The position numbers and the translations under genes were made by a program. This document shows, piece after piece, positions 48,984-57,495 of a stretch of 64,000 nucleotides of DNA. Positions within the stretch are counted from its first letter, which is position 1. Each line of letters starts with the position of its first letter. The stretch spans positions 62,001 through 126,000 of the forward strand of contig NZ_JAFMPR010000003.1 of the NCBI RefSeq assembly GCF_020667835.1. The letters run 5' to 3'. The DNA comes from Roseibaca sp. Y0-43. Its GTDB lineage: Bacteria; Pseudomonadota; Alphaproteobacteria; Rhodobacterales; Rhodobacteraceae. Under the pieces are notes generated by a model. It searched no databases. It was not told the DNA's origin and saw only the letters and a list, made by a program, of their open reading frames with translations.

Positions 48984-49986
48984 CCCCGCGCTGCAAGCCG
49001 CGCTGACACTTGCCATCGGGGCGGCGGGCGCGGCGCTGTTCTGGGCCATCGGCTTTCCGGCCTATGTGCTGACCGGCCCCGCCGCTGCCGTCTCTGCCGC
49101 CACGCTTGCAGGCCTGCCCACGCATATCCCGACCCTGCTCCGCGACACGGTTTTCGTGGTCATCGGCCTGTCCATCGGCAGCACCGTCACGCCAGAGGTG
49201 ATTGCGACCGCGCTGGCATGGCCCGTGTCGCTGCTTGTCCTGATGGTCACGCTCGTGGGGATCGTCTTTGCCGCGCGCGCCGTTCTGGTCGCGGTGTTTC
49301 ACGATAGTCGGACCACGGCCACACTGGCCGCGATGCCGGGCCATCTCAGCTTCGTGCTGGCACTGTCCACCCAGATGCAGGCCGATGTGCCGCGCATCGC
49401 GCTTGTCCAGACGGTGCGCGTGCTGCTGCTGACGCTGCTTGTGCCGGTGCTGATCGTGCTGTGGGGGGTCGAGGGCACAAGCCAGCTTGCGCAGTCGGGC
49501 CAGATACGGCCCATGTCGCTGCTTGTCCTGTTTCCGCTTGCGATTGGCCTTGGGCTGATCCTGCAACGCCTGCGCATCCCGGCGCATCTGCTGATCGGGG
49601 CGATGGTGGTGTCGGCCATCGGACATGGCAGCGGCCTGACACCGGGCATCATGCCGCAAGCGCTGATGATGGTCGCCTTCATCTGCATGGGGTCGCTGAT
49701 CGGCACACGGTTTCGCGGCTTTGCTCGGCGCGCGCTGCCGGGCGCACTTCTGGCCGGAACGGTCACGACTCTGATCGCCTGCGCCATCGCCGCCATCGGC
49801 GCGCTGATCGCCGCACAACTGGTGGACCTGCCAGCCGCCGCGCTGCTGCTGGCCTTCGCACCGGGCGGGGTAGAGATCATGGCGGCGCTGGCGATAGAAA
49901 CGGGGCTGGAACCCGCCCTCGTGGCCGCGCATCATGTGTTCCGCCTGTTCGCGCTGGGCGCGATCATCCCGTTTCTGGTGCGCTAG
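48967..49986 (+). CDS. AbrB-family membrane protein
   Basis: A 339-residue membrane protein with about nine or ten helices in two repeated halves. The halves are LAGLPTHIPTLLRDTVFVVIGLSIGSTVTPEVI and RLRIPAHLLIGAMVVSAIGHGSGLTPGIMP, and GGVEIMAALAIETGLEPALVAAHHVFRL follows the second; this is the AbrB-duplication or 'ammonia monooxygenase' family. The activity is not established. It overlaps the lyase gene by 17 bases, so it is part of the tct operon and may transport a product. Confidence 0.85.
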   Translation: MTLANNPALQAALTLAIGAAGAALFWAIGFPAYVLTGPAAAVSAATLAGLPTHIPTLLRDTVFVVIGLSIGSTVTPEVIATALAWPVSLLVLMVTLVGIVFAARAVLVAVFHDSRTTATLAAMPGHLSFVLALSTQMQADVPRIALVQTVRVLLLTLLVPVLIVLWGVEGTSQLAQSGQIRPMSLLVLFPLAIGLGLILQRLRIPAHLLIGAMVVSAIGHGSGLTPGIMPQALMMVAFICMGSLIGTRFRGFARRALPGALLAGTVTTLIACAIAAIGALIAAQLVDLPAAALLLAFAPGGVEIMAALAIETGLEPALVAAHHVFRLFALGAIIPFLVR

Positions 49987-50109
49987 AACGGCTAGGCGCA
50001 TGGTATCGGCCCTTGGCGAAGTCACACCATCGTGACAGCGCGTTTGAAACATATTCCGCGTCTCGCGCGTAAGATGACGTAACACGCAATCAAACCCGGA
50101 GGCCAAGAC

Positions 50110-50745
50110 ATGCGCCTGACAACGCTTTTCGCCACGCTCTTCGCGGCGTTCTTCACCGCCCTGCCCGCCGTTGCGCAAACCCAGACCGCGCTGGTCGCGG
50201 GGGGCTGTTTCTGGTGCGTCGAGGCGGATTTCCGCCGTGTCGAGGGTGTGACCGAAGTGCGCGTTGGCTTTGCCGGCGGCAGCCAGCCGAACCCTGCATA
50301 TGAGGATGTAGCGCGCGGGCGCACCGACCATCTGGAGGTGACGCAGATCACCTTTGACGCAAGCCGGATAAGCTACCGTCAGGTACTGGACCTGTTCCTG
50401 CGTTCGATCGACCCCTATGATGCGGGCGGTCAGTTCTGTGACCGGGGCCACCAGTATTCCACCGCCATCTTCGCCACGCCGGAACAACAGCCCATCGCAC
50501 AAGCTGCCATCGCGGCGGCAGAGGCGGAACTGGGCAAATCTATTGTCACGCCCGTGCGCGATATGGCCCCGTTCTACGAGGCCGAGGATTACCACCAGAA
50601 CTATGCCAATAGCGACGAACGCACGCTCACGCGCTTTGGCTGGATCCCGCGCAAGGACGCCTACAAGAACTACCGCGAGGCCTGTGGCCGCGACGCCCAA
50701 GTGCGCCGCATCTGGGGCAGCGACGCGCCTTTCGTCGGCGGTTAA
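50110..50745 (+). CDS. msrA: Exported peptide-methionine (S)-S-oxide reductase MsrA
   Basis: Repairs S-methionine sulfoxide in proteins. The 211 residues have a cleavable signal (about 1-20, LFATLFAAFFTALPAVAQ), so it works in the periplasm, then the catalytic motif GGCFWCVEADF, VGFAGGSQPNPAYEDVARGRTDHLEV, SIDPYDAGGQFCDRGHQYSTAIF and the FYEAEDYHQNYAN block. No MsrB is adjacent. It converges with the ribokinase gene, sharing 4 bases. Confidence 0.93.
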   Translation: MRLTTLFATLFAAFFTALPAVAQTQTALVAGGCFWCVEADFRRVEGVTEVRVGFAGGSQPNPAYEDVARGRTDHLEVTQITFDASRISYRQVLDLFLRSIDPYDAGGQFCDRGHQYSTAIFATPEQQPIAQAAIAAAEAELGKSIVTPVRDMAPFYEAEDYHQNYANSDERTLTRFGWIPRKDAYKNYREACGRDAQVRRIWGSDAPFVGG

Positions 50746-51608
50746 CCGGCTAAAGCCGCATCAATCTCGGCACGGCTGGGCATGGCCCCCGCCGTGCCCT
50801 TGCGCCCCACCTGTAGCCCTGCGGCAGCGGCGGCAAAGCGCATCGCGTCTTGCGGAAGCATCACCTCGTCCAGCGCGGCAGCCAGCGCGCCGGTGAAGCA
50901 GTCGCCCGCGCCCGTGGTATCGACGACCTGCGCGGCCATGGCGGGCACATGTATCTCTGGCGTGCCGCGCGCGTGCCAGCTTGCGCCGTCGGCCCCCTTG
51001 GTCACGATCACGGTTTCCACAGGCAAATCCTCGAACGGCACGCCAAGGCTGTCTTGCAACTGCTGCGCCTCGACCGCGTTCAGGATCAGCATATTGGTGA
51101 AGGGCAGCACGGCGGCGGCAGCCTTGGCATCGAAGGGGGCGGCGGAATAGATCACCTCCATCCCCAGCCCCATCGCGTGTTCGGCCATCTCGGCCACATG
51201 GGCGGTTTCGTTCTGGATCAGCAGCAGATCGCCGATCTCTGCCCCGTCAAGCGCGGCCTTGGCCGCGTCCAGATCCAGCGCGCGGTTCGCGCCGGGGTGG
51301 ATGACGATGCTGTTCTCGCCGCCCGGCTCCAGCAGGATGATGGCGTGGCCCGTGGCCTCTGCCACCACCTGCACACCTGCCACGTCAATGCCGAACGCCG
51401 CCAGTTGCGATTGCGCCCCGCCCGCGCCCACGGCCCCGATATGGTGCACCACCGCGCCCGCACGCGCCGCCGCCACGGATTGGTTCGCGCCCTTGCCGCC
51501 CAGTTCAACCCGGTAGCTGTCGGCGGCGAGTGTTTCACCCGGCGCAAGGCGATGGGGCAGCGCGTAGATATGATCCTGATTGATGGACCCGTAGCAATAA
51601 ATGGTCAT
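50742..51608 (-). CDS. rbsK: Ribokinase-type PfkB sugar kinase
   Basis: A 288-residue PfkB-family kinase. The signatures are ELGGKGANQSVAAARAGAVVHHIGAVG near residue 40 and DTTGAGDCFTGALAAALDE near 235, with catalytic Asp in GAGD. The N-terminus MTIYCYGSINQDHIYALPHRLAPGET fits ribokinases, which phosphorylate ribose at O5. No ribose transporter adjoins it, so the substrate is inferred. Confidence 0.87.
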   Translation of the reverse strand: MTIYCYGSINQDHIYALPHRLAPGETLAADSYRVELGGKGANQSVAAARAGAVVHHIGAVGAGGAQSQLAAFGIDVAGVQVVAEATGHAIILLEPGGENSIVIHPGANRALDLDAAKAALDGAEIGDLLLIQNETAHVAEMAEHAMGLGMEVIYSAAPFDAKAAAAVLPFTNMLILNAVEAQQLQDSLGVPFEDLPVETVIVTKGADGASWHARGTPEIHVPAMAAQVVDTTGAGDCFTGALAAALDEVMLPQDAMRFAAAAAGLQVGRKGTAGAMPSRAEIDAALAG

Positions 51609-51619
51609 CGCGCCATCCC

Positions 51620-51943
51620 TTATGAACAGACTTGCCCTTGTGCCCGCAGCCGCGCCTCTTCCGTGCGCAAGAGGGCGAGCGCTGCGCGCTCTGCATCCGC
51701 ATCCACCGCGACACGCTGCGCTGAACGCGGCTGTTGCACATGGTCGGTGCACAGCAATTCCGGAGAGCCACACCACCGCACCAATGTCTTGCCCTCTTGC
51801 GCGGGCACCACCCGGTAGCCGCGCGCCAGCGCCGTTTCACGTTCTGCGATTTCCGCCATGACCTCGCCCAGCCGTCCGTCACACAGCGGCGGCGTGGCGC
51901 ATGCGGCCAGAAGCAAAACAAATCCCAAGGCTATCCGTTTCAT
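51620..51943 (-). CDS. Hypothetical lipoprotein
   Basis: A 107-residue protein with signal peptide and lipobox LLAAC (MKRIALGFVLLLAACATPPLC). The mature part has several Cys (RWCGSPELLCTD, terminal QGQVCS) and a helical charged stretch. I do not recognise a family. It ends 11 bases before the ribokinase gene start, and could be co-transcribed with it. Confidence 0.65.
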   Translation of the reverse strand: MKRIALGFVLLLAACATPPLCDGRLGEVMAEIAERETALARGYRVVPAQEGKTLVRWCGSPELLCTDHVQQPRSAQRVAVDADAERAALALLRTEEARLRAQGQVCS

Positions 51944-52047
51944 TCCCGCCTCTTAGCATATCCGGGCAGCAGGGGCATAAAAATCCGCCAGCCCTTTTTT
52001 CCTGCCCCTATCGGGCATACATCACCCCCAACCGTCAAGGAGTGCCC

Positions 52048-52617
52048 ATGCCCGATACGACCAATCCCGTGCTGGAGTTTCTGCTGACCCGCCGGTCGCG
52101 CCCGGCCAAGATGCTGCGCGCCCCCGCGCCGGACCGCGAAACGCTCGAAACCTTGCTGCAAGCCGCAGCCCGCGTGCCCGACCATGGCAAGCTGGAACCG
52201 TGGCGCTTTATCGTGTTGCAACAACCGGCAGGCAACCGCGTGGCGCAGCAAATCATGGACTATGCTGCCGAGCATGGACTGGACGGCGAAAAGCCCGCCC
52301 GTGCCTTTCTGGACAGCCCGCTTTGCGTGGCCGTCATCGCCAGCCCCAAACCGTCCGAAAAGATCCCGCCAATCGAGCAAACCCTCTCTGCCGGGGCGGT
52401 GTGCCTTGCCTTGGTGAATGCCGCTTTGGCCACGGGTTGGGGCGCAAGCTGGCTGTCGGGCTGGCCCGCGCATGACGCACGCCTGATGCACTCCATCCTT
52501 GGTATTTCGCCGCAGGAATGGGTCGCGGGCTTTGTTCATATCGGGACGACCGATGTCACCCCGGCCGACCGCCCGCGCCCCGATCTGGCCAGCATCACCG
52601 AATGGGTGTCGGAATGA
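52048..52617 (+). CDS. Nitroreductase family protein
   Basis: A 189-residue FMN-dependent oxidoreductase of the NfnB/YdjA type. FMN contacts are visible at TRRSRPAKM, RVPDHGKLEPWRF and LATGWGASWLSGWPAHD. The CAAGGAG site precedes the ATG at 52048. It precedes the EI24 gene, overlapping it by 4 bases. The natural substrate is unknown. Confidence 0.87.
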   Translation: MPDTTNPVLEFLLTRRSRPAKMLRAPAPDRETLETLLQAAARVPDHGKLEPWRFIVLQQPAGNRVAQQIMDYAAEHGLDGEKPARAFLDSPLCVAVIASPKPSEKIPPIEQTLSAGAVCLALVNAALATGWGASWLSGWPAHDARLMHSILGISPQEWVAGFVHIGTTDVTPADRPRPDLASITEWVSE

Positions 52618-53315
52618 TATTGTCGGCCTATGCCCATGCCATAGGGCAGTTGCGCGACCCGGCCTTTCGCCGCGTCATCTGGTTCGGGCTGGCGCTGGCG
52701 GTGGCGCTTCTGGTCTTCATGTATGCGCTGCTGTTGCTGGTGGTGCAGCTTTTCGTCCCCGGCACGCTGACCCTGCCCATCGCGGGCGAGGTGTCGGGCC
52801 TGCAAACGCTGCTGTCCATCGGGTCGCTCTTCTTCCTGCTGGGGCTGTCGGTGTTCCTGATGGCCCCTGTCGCCTCTGCCTTTACCGGGCTGTTTCTGGA
52901 AGATGTGGCCAGCGCCGTCGAGCGCCGCTATTACTCCGGCCTGCCCGCACCCAAACCCGTGCCCCTGTCCACCGCCGCGCTGGATTCGATCCGCTATTTC
53001 GGCGTTCTGGTGGGCCTGAACCTGCTGGGAATGGTGGTGTTCGTCTTTTCGGGCGGCTTGGGTTTCGTGGTGTTCTGGGGCATCAACGCCTATCTGCTGT
53101 CGCGCGAATATTTCACCATGGTCGCGCTGCGCCGCCACAACGCGGCAGAGGCCCACGCCCTGCGCCGCAAACACAACATTCGCCTGTGGTTCGCGGGGCT
53201 GTGGCTGGCGGTGCCGCTGTCCATCCCCTTCGTGAACCTGCTGATGCCGGTCATCGGCTCTGCCGCCTTCACCCATATCTACCACCGGATGCAGGGGCGC
53301 AAACCGGGCGGTTAA
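52614..53315 (+). CDS. EI24-domain membrane protein
   Basis: A 233-residue membrane protein of the EI24/CysZ fold with four or five helices (VIWFGLALAVALLVFMYALLLLVVQLFV; LLSIGSLFFLLGLSVFLMAPVASAFTGLFLEDV; LGMVVFVFSGGLGFVVFWGINAYLLSREYFTMVALRR). CysZ members import sulfate, but that substrate is not shown here. Coupled by a 4-base overlap to the nitroreductase gene. Confidence 0.8.
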   Translation: MILSAYAHAIGQLRDPAFRRVIWFGLALAVALLVFMYALLLLVVQLFVPGTLTLPIAGEVSGLQTLLSIGSLFFLLGLSVFLMAPVASAFTGLFLEDVASAVERRYYSGLPAPKPVPLSTAALDSIRYFGVLVGLNLLGMVVFVFSGGLGFVVFWGINAYLLSREYFTMVALRRHNAAEAHALRRKHNIRLWFAGLWLAVPLSIPFVNLLMPVIGSAAFTHIYHRMQGRKPGG

Positions 53316-53578
53316 CCGGGACGGGTGACGCTTTCGATCATGTCCATCGTGATGACGCCCGACAAGATGATCCCGGCGATAATCACGAAAGCGCCCGTGG
53401 CCCAGACGGTCACGATGCGCGCAGTTTTCCACATCTGCGCGTCTTCGGGGGCCGAGGAATGCGTCCCCGGCACCACGTCGCCCGCCTCGCCCTGCGTGCG
53501 GGTGCGCAGGGGCAGCACGATGAACAGGGTCAGGAACCACAGCATCGCATACAGAACGATGGCGGACATGATCGTCAT
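53312..53578 (-). CDS. DUF1467 family membrane protein
   Basis: An 88-residue protein with two helices (SAIVLYAMLWFLTLFIVLPLRTRTQGE; VTVWATGAFVIIAGIILSGVI) and the linker DVVPGTHSSAPED typical of DUF1467, a family of alphaproteobacteria often next to methylmalonyl-CoA epimerase. Function unknown. Its start shares one base with the epimerase stop. Confidence 0.85.
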   Translation of the reverse strand: MTIMSAIVLYAMLWFLTLFIVLPLRTRTQGEAGDVVPGTHSSAPEDAQMWKTARIVTVWATGAFVIIAGIILSGVITMDMIESVTRPG

Positions 53579-53982
53579 CAGACCTGCTCCAGCTCGACCA
53601 GGCAGCCGTTGAAATCCTTGGGGTGCAGGAACAGCACCGGCTTGCCATGCGCGCCGATCTTCGGCTCGCCCGTGCCCAACACGCGCGCGCCCTCGGCCTT
53701 CAGCTTGTCGCGGGCGGCAAGGATGTCGTCCACCTCGTAGCAGACATGATGAATGCCGCCCGACGGGTTCTTGTCCAGAAAACCCTGAATGGGGCTGTTT
53801 TCGCCCAAGGGGTAGAGCAGTTCGATCTTGGTGTTCGGCAGGGTAATGAACACCACCGTCACGCCATGGTCCGGCTCATCCTGCGGCGCGCCCACATCGG
53901 CGCCCAACGTGTTGCGATATTGCGCCGCCGCGGCCTCTAGGTCCGGCACGGCGATGGCGACATGGTTCAAGCGTCCGATCAT
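53578..53982 (-). CDS. mce: Methylmalonyl-CoA epimerase
   Basis: A 134-residue vicinal-oxygen-chelate enzyme converting the R and S forms of methylmalonyl-CoA, in propionyl-CoA metabolism. Metal-binding positions lie in RLNHVAIAVPDLEAAAAQY (His), SGGIHHVCYEVDD (His) and FNGCLVELEQV (Glu). The ATG at 53980-53982 follows GGAGGACACCCC. The mutase itself is not in the window. Confidence 0.93.
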   Translation of the reverse strand: MIGRLNHVAIAVPDLEAAAAQYRNTLGADVGAPQDEPDHGVTVVFITLPNTKIELLYPLGENSPIQGFLDKNPSGGIHHVCYEVDDILAARDKLKAEGARVLGTGEPKIGAHGKPVLFLHPKDFNGCLVELEQV

Positions 53983-54127
53983 GGGGTGTCCTCCGTTTCG
54001 TCCCATATGGGGCATTGCGGGCACGTCTGGCAAGCCAAACCGGGGCGACCTGTGGCCGCAACCCGGCGCGCTTAACCCGATCTTAGGCAATCCGCGCTTG
54101 AATAAGGCTCTGACATGGAGGGATGCG

Positions 54128-54790
54128 ATGAACCCCGATTCTGTTGCCGCCACGCACAGCCCACCCGTGCCGCCCATGCAACCGCAGGCGCGCGGCGGAA
54201 CGCTTCTGCTGGTCGAAGATAGCCGAGTGACCGCCGATTACGTGCGCCTGCTGTTCCGGGGGGCTGCGGGGCGCTTGCGACGGGCCGACAGCCTGCGCAG
54301 CGCAAGGCGGCACATCTCGCTTTACACGCCCGATGCCGTCATCATCGACCTTGGCCTGCCCGATGGGTCGGGGCTGGACCTGATTGCCGAAATGGCGCGC
54401 CGCCGCCCCCGCGCGGGGCTGATCGTGGCCACCTCGGGCGATGCAGAGATGGAGGAAGACGCGTTCCTCGCCGGGGCCGACCGGTTCCTGCCCAAGCCCT
54501 TTGGCACGGGTGCCCTGTTTTGCCAGATGCTTGCGCCGGTCTTCTTCGGGCTGCGCGGCGGGGCACAACCCGACCAAAGCCCCACGCAAGCGGCGCTGCG
54601 CGACGATCTGTATCTGGCGCTGGACCTTTTGAACGGCAAGGGCGCACAGCCTGCTTATGCGCGCCAGTTCATTGCGCAACTGGCCTGCATGACGGGCGAT
54701 CCGGCGCTGTCGCAAGCCGTGCGGGACGGGCAGCGCAGCGAGATCAGCACGCTTTTGCGCCACCGCCTGCGGGCCTTGCCGCTGATCTAG
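54128..54790 (+). CDS. Receiver-domain response regulator without a known output domain
   Basis: A 220-residue protein. A Pro-rich N-terminal extension (1-22) precedes a receiver domain (about 23-145) with acidic pocket Glu30-Asp31, phosphoacceptor Asp74 (VIIDLGLPDGSG) and Lys123 (RFLPKPFG). The last 75 residues are helical, match no DNA-binding or enzymatic domain I know, and end HRLRALPLI. Probably a protein-protein output or phosphate sink; the partner kinase is not adjacent. Confidence 0.75.
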   Translation: MNPDSVAATHSPPVPPMQPQARGGTLLLVEDSRVTADYVRLLFRGAAGRLRRADSLRSARRHISLYTPDAVIIDLGLPDGSGLDLIAEMARRRPRAGLIVATSGDAEMEEDAFLAGADRFLPKPFGTGALFCQMLAPVFFGLRGGAQPDQSPTQAALRDDLYLALDLLNGKGAQPAYARQFIAQLACMTGDPALSQAVRDGQRSEISTLLRHRLRALPLI

Positions 54791-55263
54791 TCGTCAAATG
54801 TAAACCCGTCGGGATAGGCGTGCAGCCCGTCGAAATCGGCCTTGCCCAGCGCAACCCCGGCCGCGCGCAGACCGGCATAGGCCATCGACAGGTGAAACCA
54901 CAGGTTTGGCAACGCGAAATCCCGCAGATATACCGCCGCGGGCTGTTCCAGATCGGCAAAGCCCGCTCGGTGGGTGATGACGCGCTGCTCTGCGCCGGTG
55001 AAATCGGCCTCGGTCAGCTGAGACAGCCAGCTTTGCACCTGTGCCAGACGCGCGCCCGCATCGCCCTGCAAAACCGGCACATCGCGCCCGGCCAGCGGGT
55101 AGGTCGCCCGCAGGGCGAACCCCGCGACGGCGAAGAATTGCGTCCGAACGTCGAACATGCCGGGCGCAAGCCGCGCGGCGAAAGCGTCGGGCGGGGTCTT
55201 GCCATGCAAGACCTGCGCCCGCTCCAGCGCCCGCAGCGCGACCGGCACCGATTCGGCGAACAT
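54787..55263 (-). CDS. DUF1993 family protein
   Basis: A 158-residue mostly helical protein. Blocks such as MFDVRTQFFAVAGFALRATYPLAGRDVP, WLSQLTEADFTGAEQRVI and FALPNLWFHLSMAYAGLRAAGVALGKADFDG match DUF1993, a DinB-like helical family of unknown function. It starts within the aspS stop (TGATG overlap), so it is probably translated with aspS. Confidence 0.82.
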   Translation of the reverse strand: MFAESVPVALRALERAQVLHGKTPPDAFAARLAPGMFDVRTQFFAVAGFALRATYPLAGRDVPVLQGDAGARLAQVQSWLSQLTEADFTGAEQRVITHRAGFADLEQPAAVYLRDFALPNLWFHLSMAYAGLRAAGVALGKADFDGLHAYPDGFTFDD

Positions 55264-57044
55264 CAGCTTTCGGGCGGCAGCACCCGCAACCGCAACTCGC
55301 GCAACTGCTCGTTCGTGGGGTCGGAAGGCGCGTTCAGAAGCAAATCCTCGGCGCGCTGGTTCATCGGGAACATGATGACCTGCCGAATATTGTGCTCGCC
55401 CGCCAGCAGCATCACGATGCGGTCAATGCCCGCCGCGCAACCGCCATGCGGGGGCGCGCCGTATTTGAACGCCTTGACCATGCCGCCGAAGCGCTTGTCC
55501 ACTTCCGAATTCGGATAGCCCGCGATTTCAAATGCGCGATACATGATCTCTGGCTTGTGGTTACGGATCGCGCCCGACAGCAGCTCATACCCGTTGCACG
55601 CCAGATCATACTGGTAGCCCTTGACAGCCAGCGGATCGCCCGCCAGCGCGTCCATCCCGCCTTGGGGCATGGAAAACGGGTTATGGCTGAAATCAACCTT
55701 CCCGTCGTCGGTTTCCTCATACATCGGGAAATCGACGATCCACGCGAAGGCAAAACGGTTCTCGTCGATCAACCCCAATTCGCGGCCAATCTCGTCGCGC
55801 GCTTTGCCTGCCACGCCCTCGAATTGCGCGGGTTTGCCGCCAAGGAAGAAGGCCGCGTCGCCCTCGCCCAGACCCAGCTGCTGGCGGATCGCTTCGGTCC
55901 GTTCGGGGCCAATATTCTTGGCCAAGGGGCCAGCGGCCTCTAACCCATCATCGCCCGCGCGCCAGAAAATATACCCCATCCCCGGCAAGCCCTGCGCCTG
56001 CGCGAAAGCGTTCATCCGGTCGCAGAATTTGCGGCTGCCGCCCTTCGGCGCGGGGATGGCGCGAATCTCGGTGCCCTCATTCTCCAACAGCTTGGCGAAA
56101 ATCGCGAAACCAGAGCCACGGAAATGCTCGGACACCACCTGCATCTCGATCGGGTTGCGCAGGTCGGGCTTGTCGGTGCCGTATTTCAGCAACGACTCGG
56201 CATAAGGAATTTGCGGCCAGTCGGTGCAGGGGTCGACCTTGGCGCCCTTGCCGAATTTCTCGAACACGCCTTGCAGCACGGGACCGACGGCGTCGAACAC
56301 GTCTTGCTGCTCTACAAAGCTCATCTCCACGTCAAGCTGGTAGAAATCCGTGGGCGAGCGGTCGGCGCGCGGGTCTTCGTCGCGGAAGCAGGGCGCGATC
56401 TGGAAATAGCGGTCATAGCCCGACACCATGATCAGCTGCTTGAACTGCTGCGGCGCTTGCGGCAGCGCGTAGAACTTGCCGGGATGCAGACGCGACGGCA
56501 CAAGGAAATCGCGCGCGCCTTCGGGGCTGGAGGCGGTGATGATAGGCGTCTGGAATTCGCGGAACCCCTGATCCCACATGCGGCGGCGCATTTCGGCCAC
56601 CACGTCCGAGCGCAGGACCATGTTGGATTGCATCGTCTCGCGCCGCAGGTCAAGGAAACGGTAGGACAGCCGCGTCTCTTCGGGGTAGTCGGGTTCGCCG
56701 AACACGGGCAGCGGCAGGTCATCGGCGGCGCCCAGAACGACCATGTCACGGGCATAAACCTCAATCTCGCCGGTTTTCAGCTTGGTGTTGACCAAGGACG
56801 CATCGCGCGCCTTCACCACCCCGTCGATACGGATGCAATATTCCGCACGCAACTTTTCGATGGCGGCAAAGGCCGGGCTGTCGCTATCGGCCAGAACCTG
56901 CGTGATGCCGTAATGATCGCGCAGGTCGATGAACAGCACGCCCCCGTGGTCGCGGATACGATGCACCCAGCCCGACAGGCGGACATTCTCGCCCACATGG
57001 GCGGCGGTCAAATCGGCGCAGGTATGGCTGCGATAGGCGTGCAT
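55263..57044 (-). CDS. aspS: Aspartyl-tRNA synthetase
   Basis: A 593-residue class II synthetase of the bacterial long form. It has an N-terminal OB fold ([42 protein letters not shown]), class II motif 2 ([31 protein letters not shown]), a GAD insertion domain (about 280-420), and motif 3 ([22 protein letters not shown]). It may charge tRNA-Asn also, as bacterial forms lacking AsnRS do; this cannot be decided here. Confidence 0.96.
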   Translation of the reverse strand: MHAYRSHTCADLTAAHVGENVRLSGWVHRIRDHGGVLFIDLRDHYGITQVLADSDSPAFAAIEKLRAEYCIRIDGVVKARDASLVNTKLKTGEIEVYARDMVVLGAADDLPLPVFGEPDYPEETRLSYRFLDLRRETMQSNMVLRSDVVAEMRRRMWDQGFREFQTPIITASSPEGARDFLVPSRLHPGKFYALPQAPQQFKQLIMVSGYDRYFQIAPCFRDEDPRADRSPTDFYQLDVEMSFVEQQDVFDAVGPVLQGVFEKFGKGAKVDPCTDWPQIPYAESLLKYGTDKPDLRNPIEMQVVSEHFRGSGFAIFAKLLENEGTEIRAIPAPKGGSRKFCDRMNAFAQAQGLPGMGYIFWRAGDDGLEAAGPLAKNIGPERTEAIRQQLGLGEGDAAFFLGGKPAQFEGVAGKARDEIGRELGLIDENRFAFAWIVDFPMYEETDDGKVDFSHNPFSMPQGGMDALAGDPLAVKGYQYDLACNGYELLSGAIRNHKPEIMYRAFEIAGYPNSEVDKRFGGMVKAFKYGAPPHGGCAAGIDRIVMLLAGEHNIRQVIMFPMNQRAEDLLLNAPSDPTNEQLRELRLRVLPPES

Positions 57045-57108
57045 GGCGAAAACCTTCCTTGCTCTGGCCTGCGCGATACACCTTTTGCGCAAGGCAAAGT
57101 CAAGGGTC

Positions 57109-57399
57109 TCAGGTCCAATGCCTGCCCGCATCGCCCGCCAGAACCGCCTGCGCCATGGCCAGACGGTCGGGCGGCAGGTCCAGCGCGGCAGCGGCTTCGA
57201 GCACCGTTTCGTCGCGCATCAGCACGAAATCCAGCGCCGCCCCCGTCAGCCCCGGATCGGGCGCGCCCGATTGCAGACCCGCGCGCAGATCGCCCACATC
57301 CGCCCCCGAGGCGGACAGGAACACGCCCAAAAGTTCTTCCTGCGCGCAAAGCCACAGCAAGACGTCTGCGGCGATTTCCTGCGCATATGCCGGTTGCAT
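57109..57399 (-). CDS. DUF3572 family protein
   Basis: A 96-residue protein matching DUF3572 by its N-terminal [35 protein letters not shown] and the [19 protein letters not shown] segment. Helical and soluble; function unknown. It is transcribed towards aspS and divergent from pleD, a placement common in this order. Confidence 0.78.
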   Translation of the reverse strand: MQPAYAQEIAADVLLWLCAQEELLGVFLSASGADVGDLRAGLQSGAPDPGLTGAALDFVLMRDETVLEAAAALDLPPDRLAMAQAVLAGDAGRHWT

Positions 57400-57495
57400 G
57401 GCGTCCCCTCACAAACCCGTCAGACCCGTTAAAGGCTTTATTAACCATTTCGCCGCAAGAATGACGAGATTGATTTATAAACGGGTTTTCACGTT

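Noticed and set aside
50020-50040. GTCAC-ACCATC-GTGAC inverted repeat upstream of msrA
   Set aside because: Arms of only five bases; likely by chance in this sequence.
48718-50700. 660-residue frame antisense to the AbrB and MsrA genes
   Set aside because: Spans several genes on the other strand and has the Arg/Gln/His-rich composition of antisense reading.
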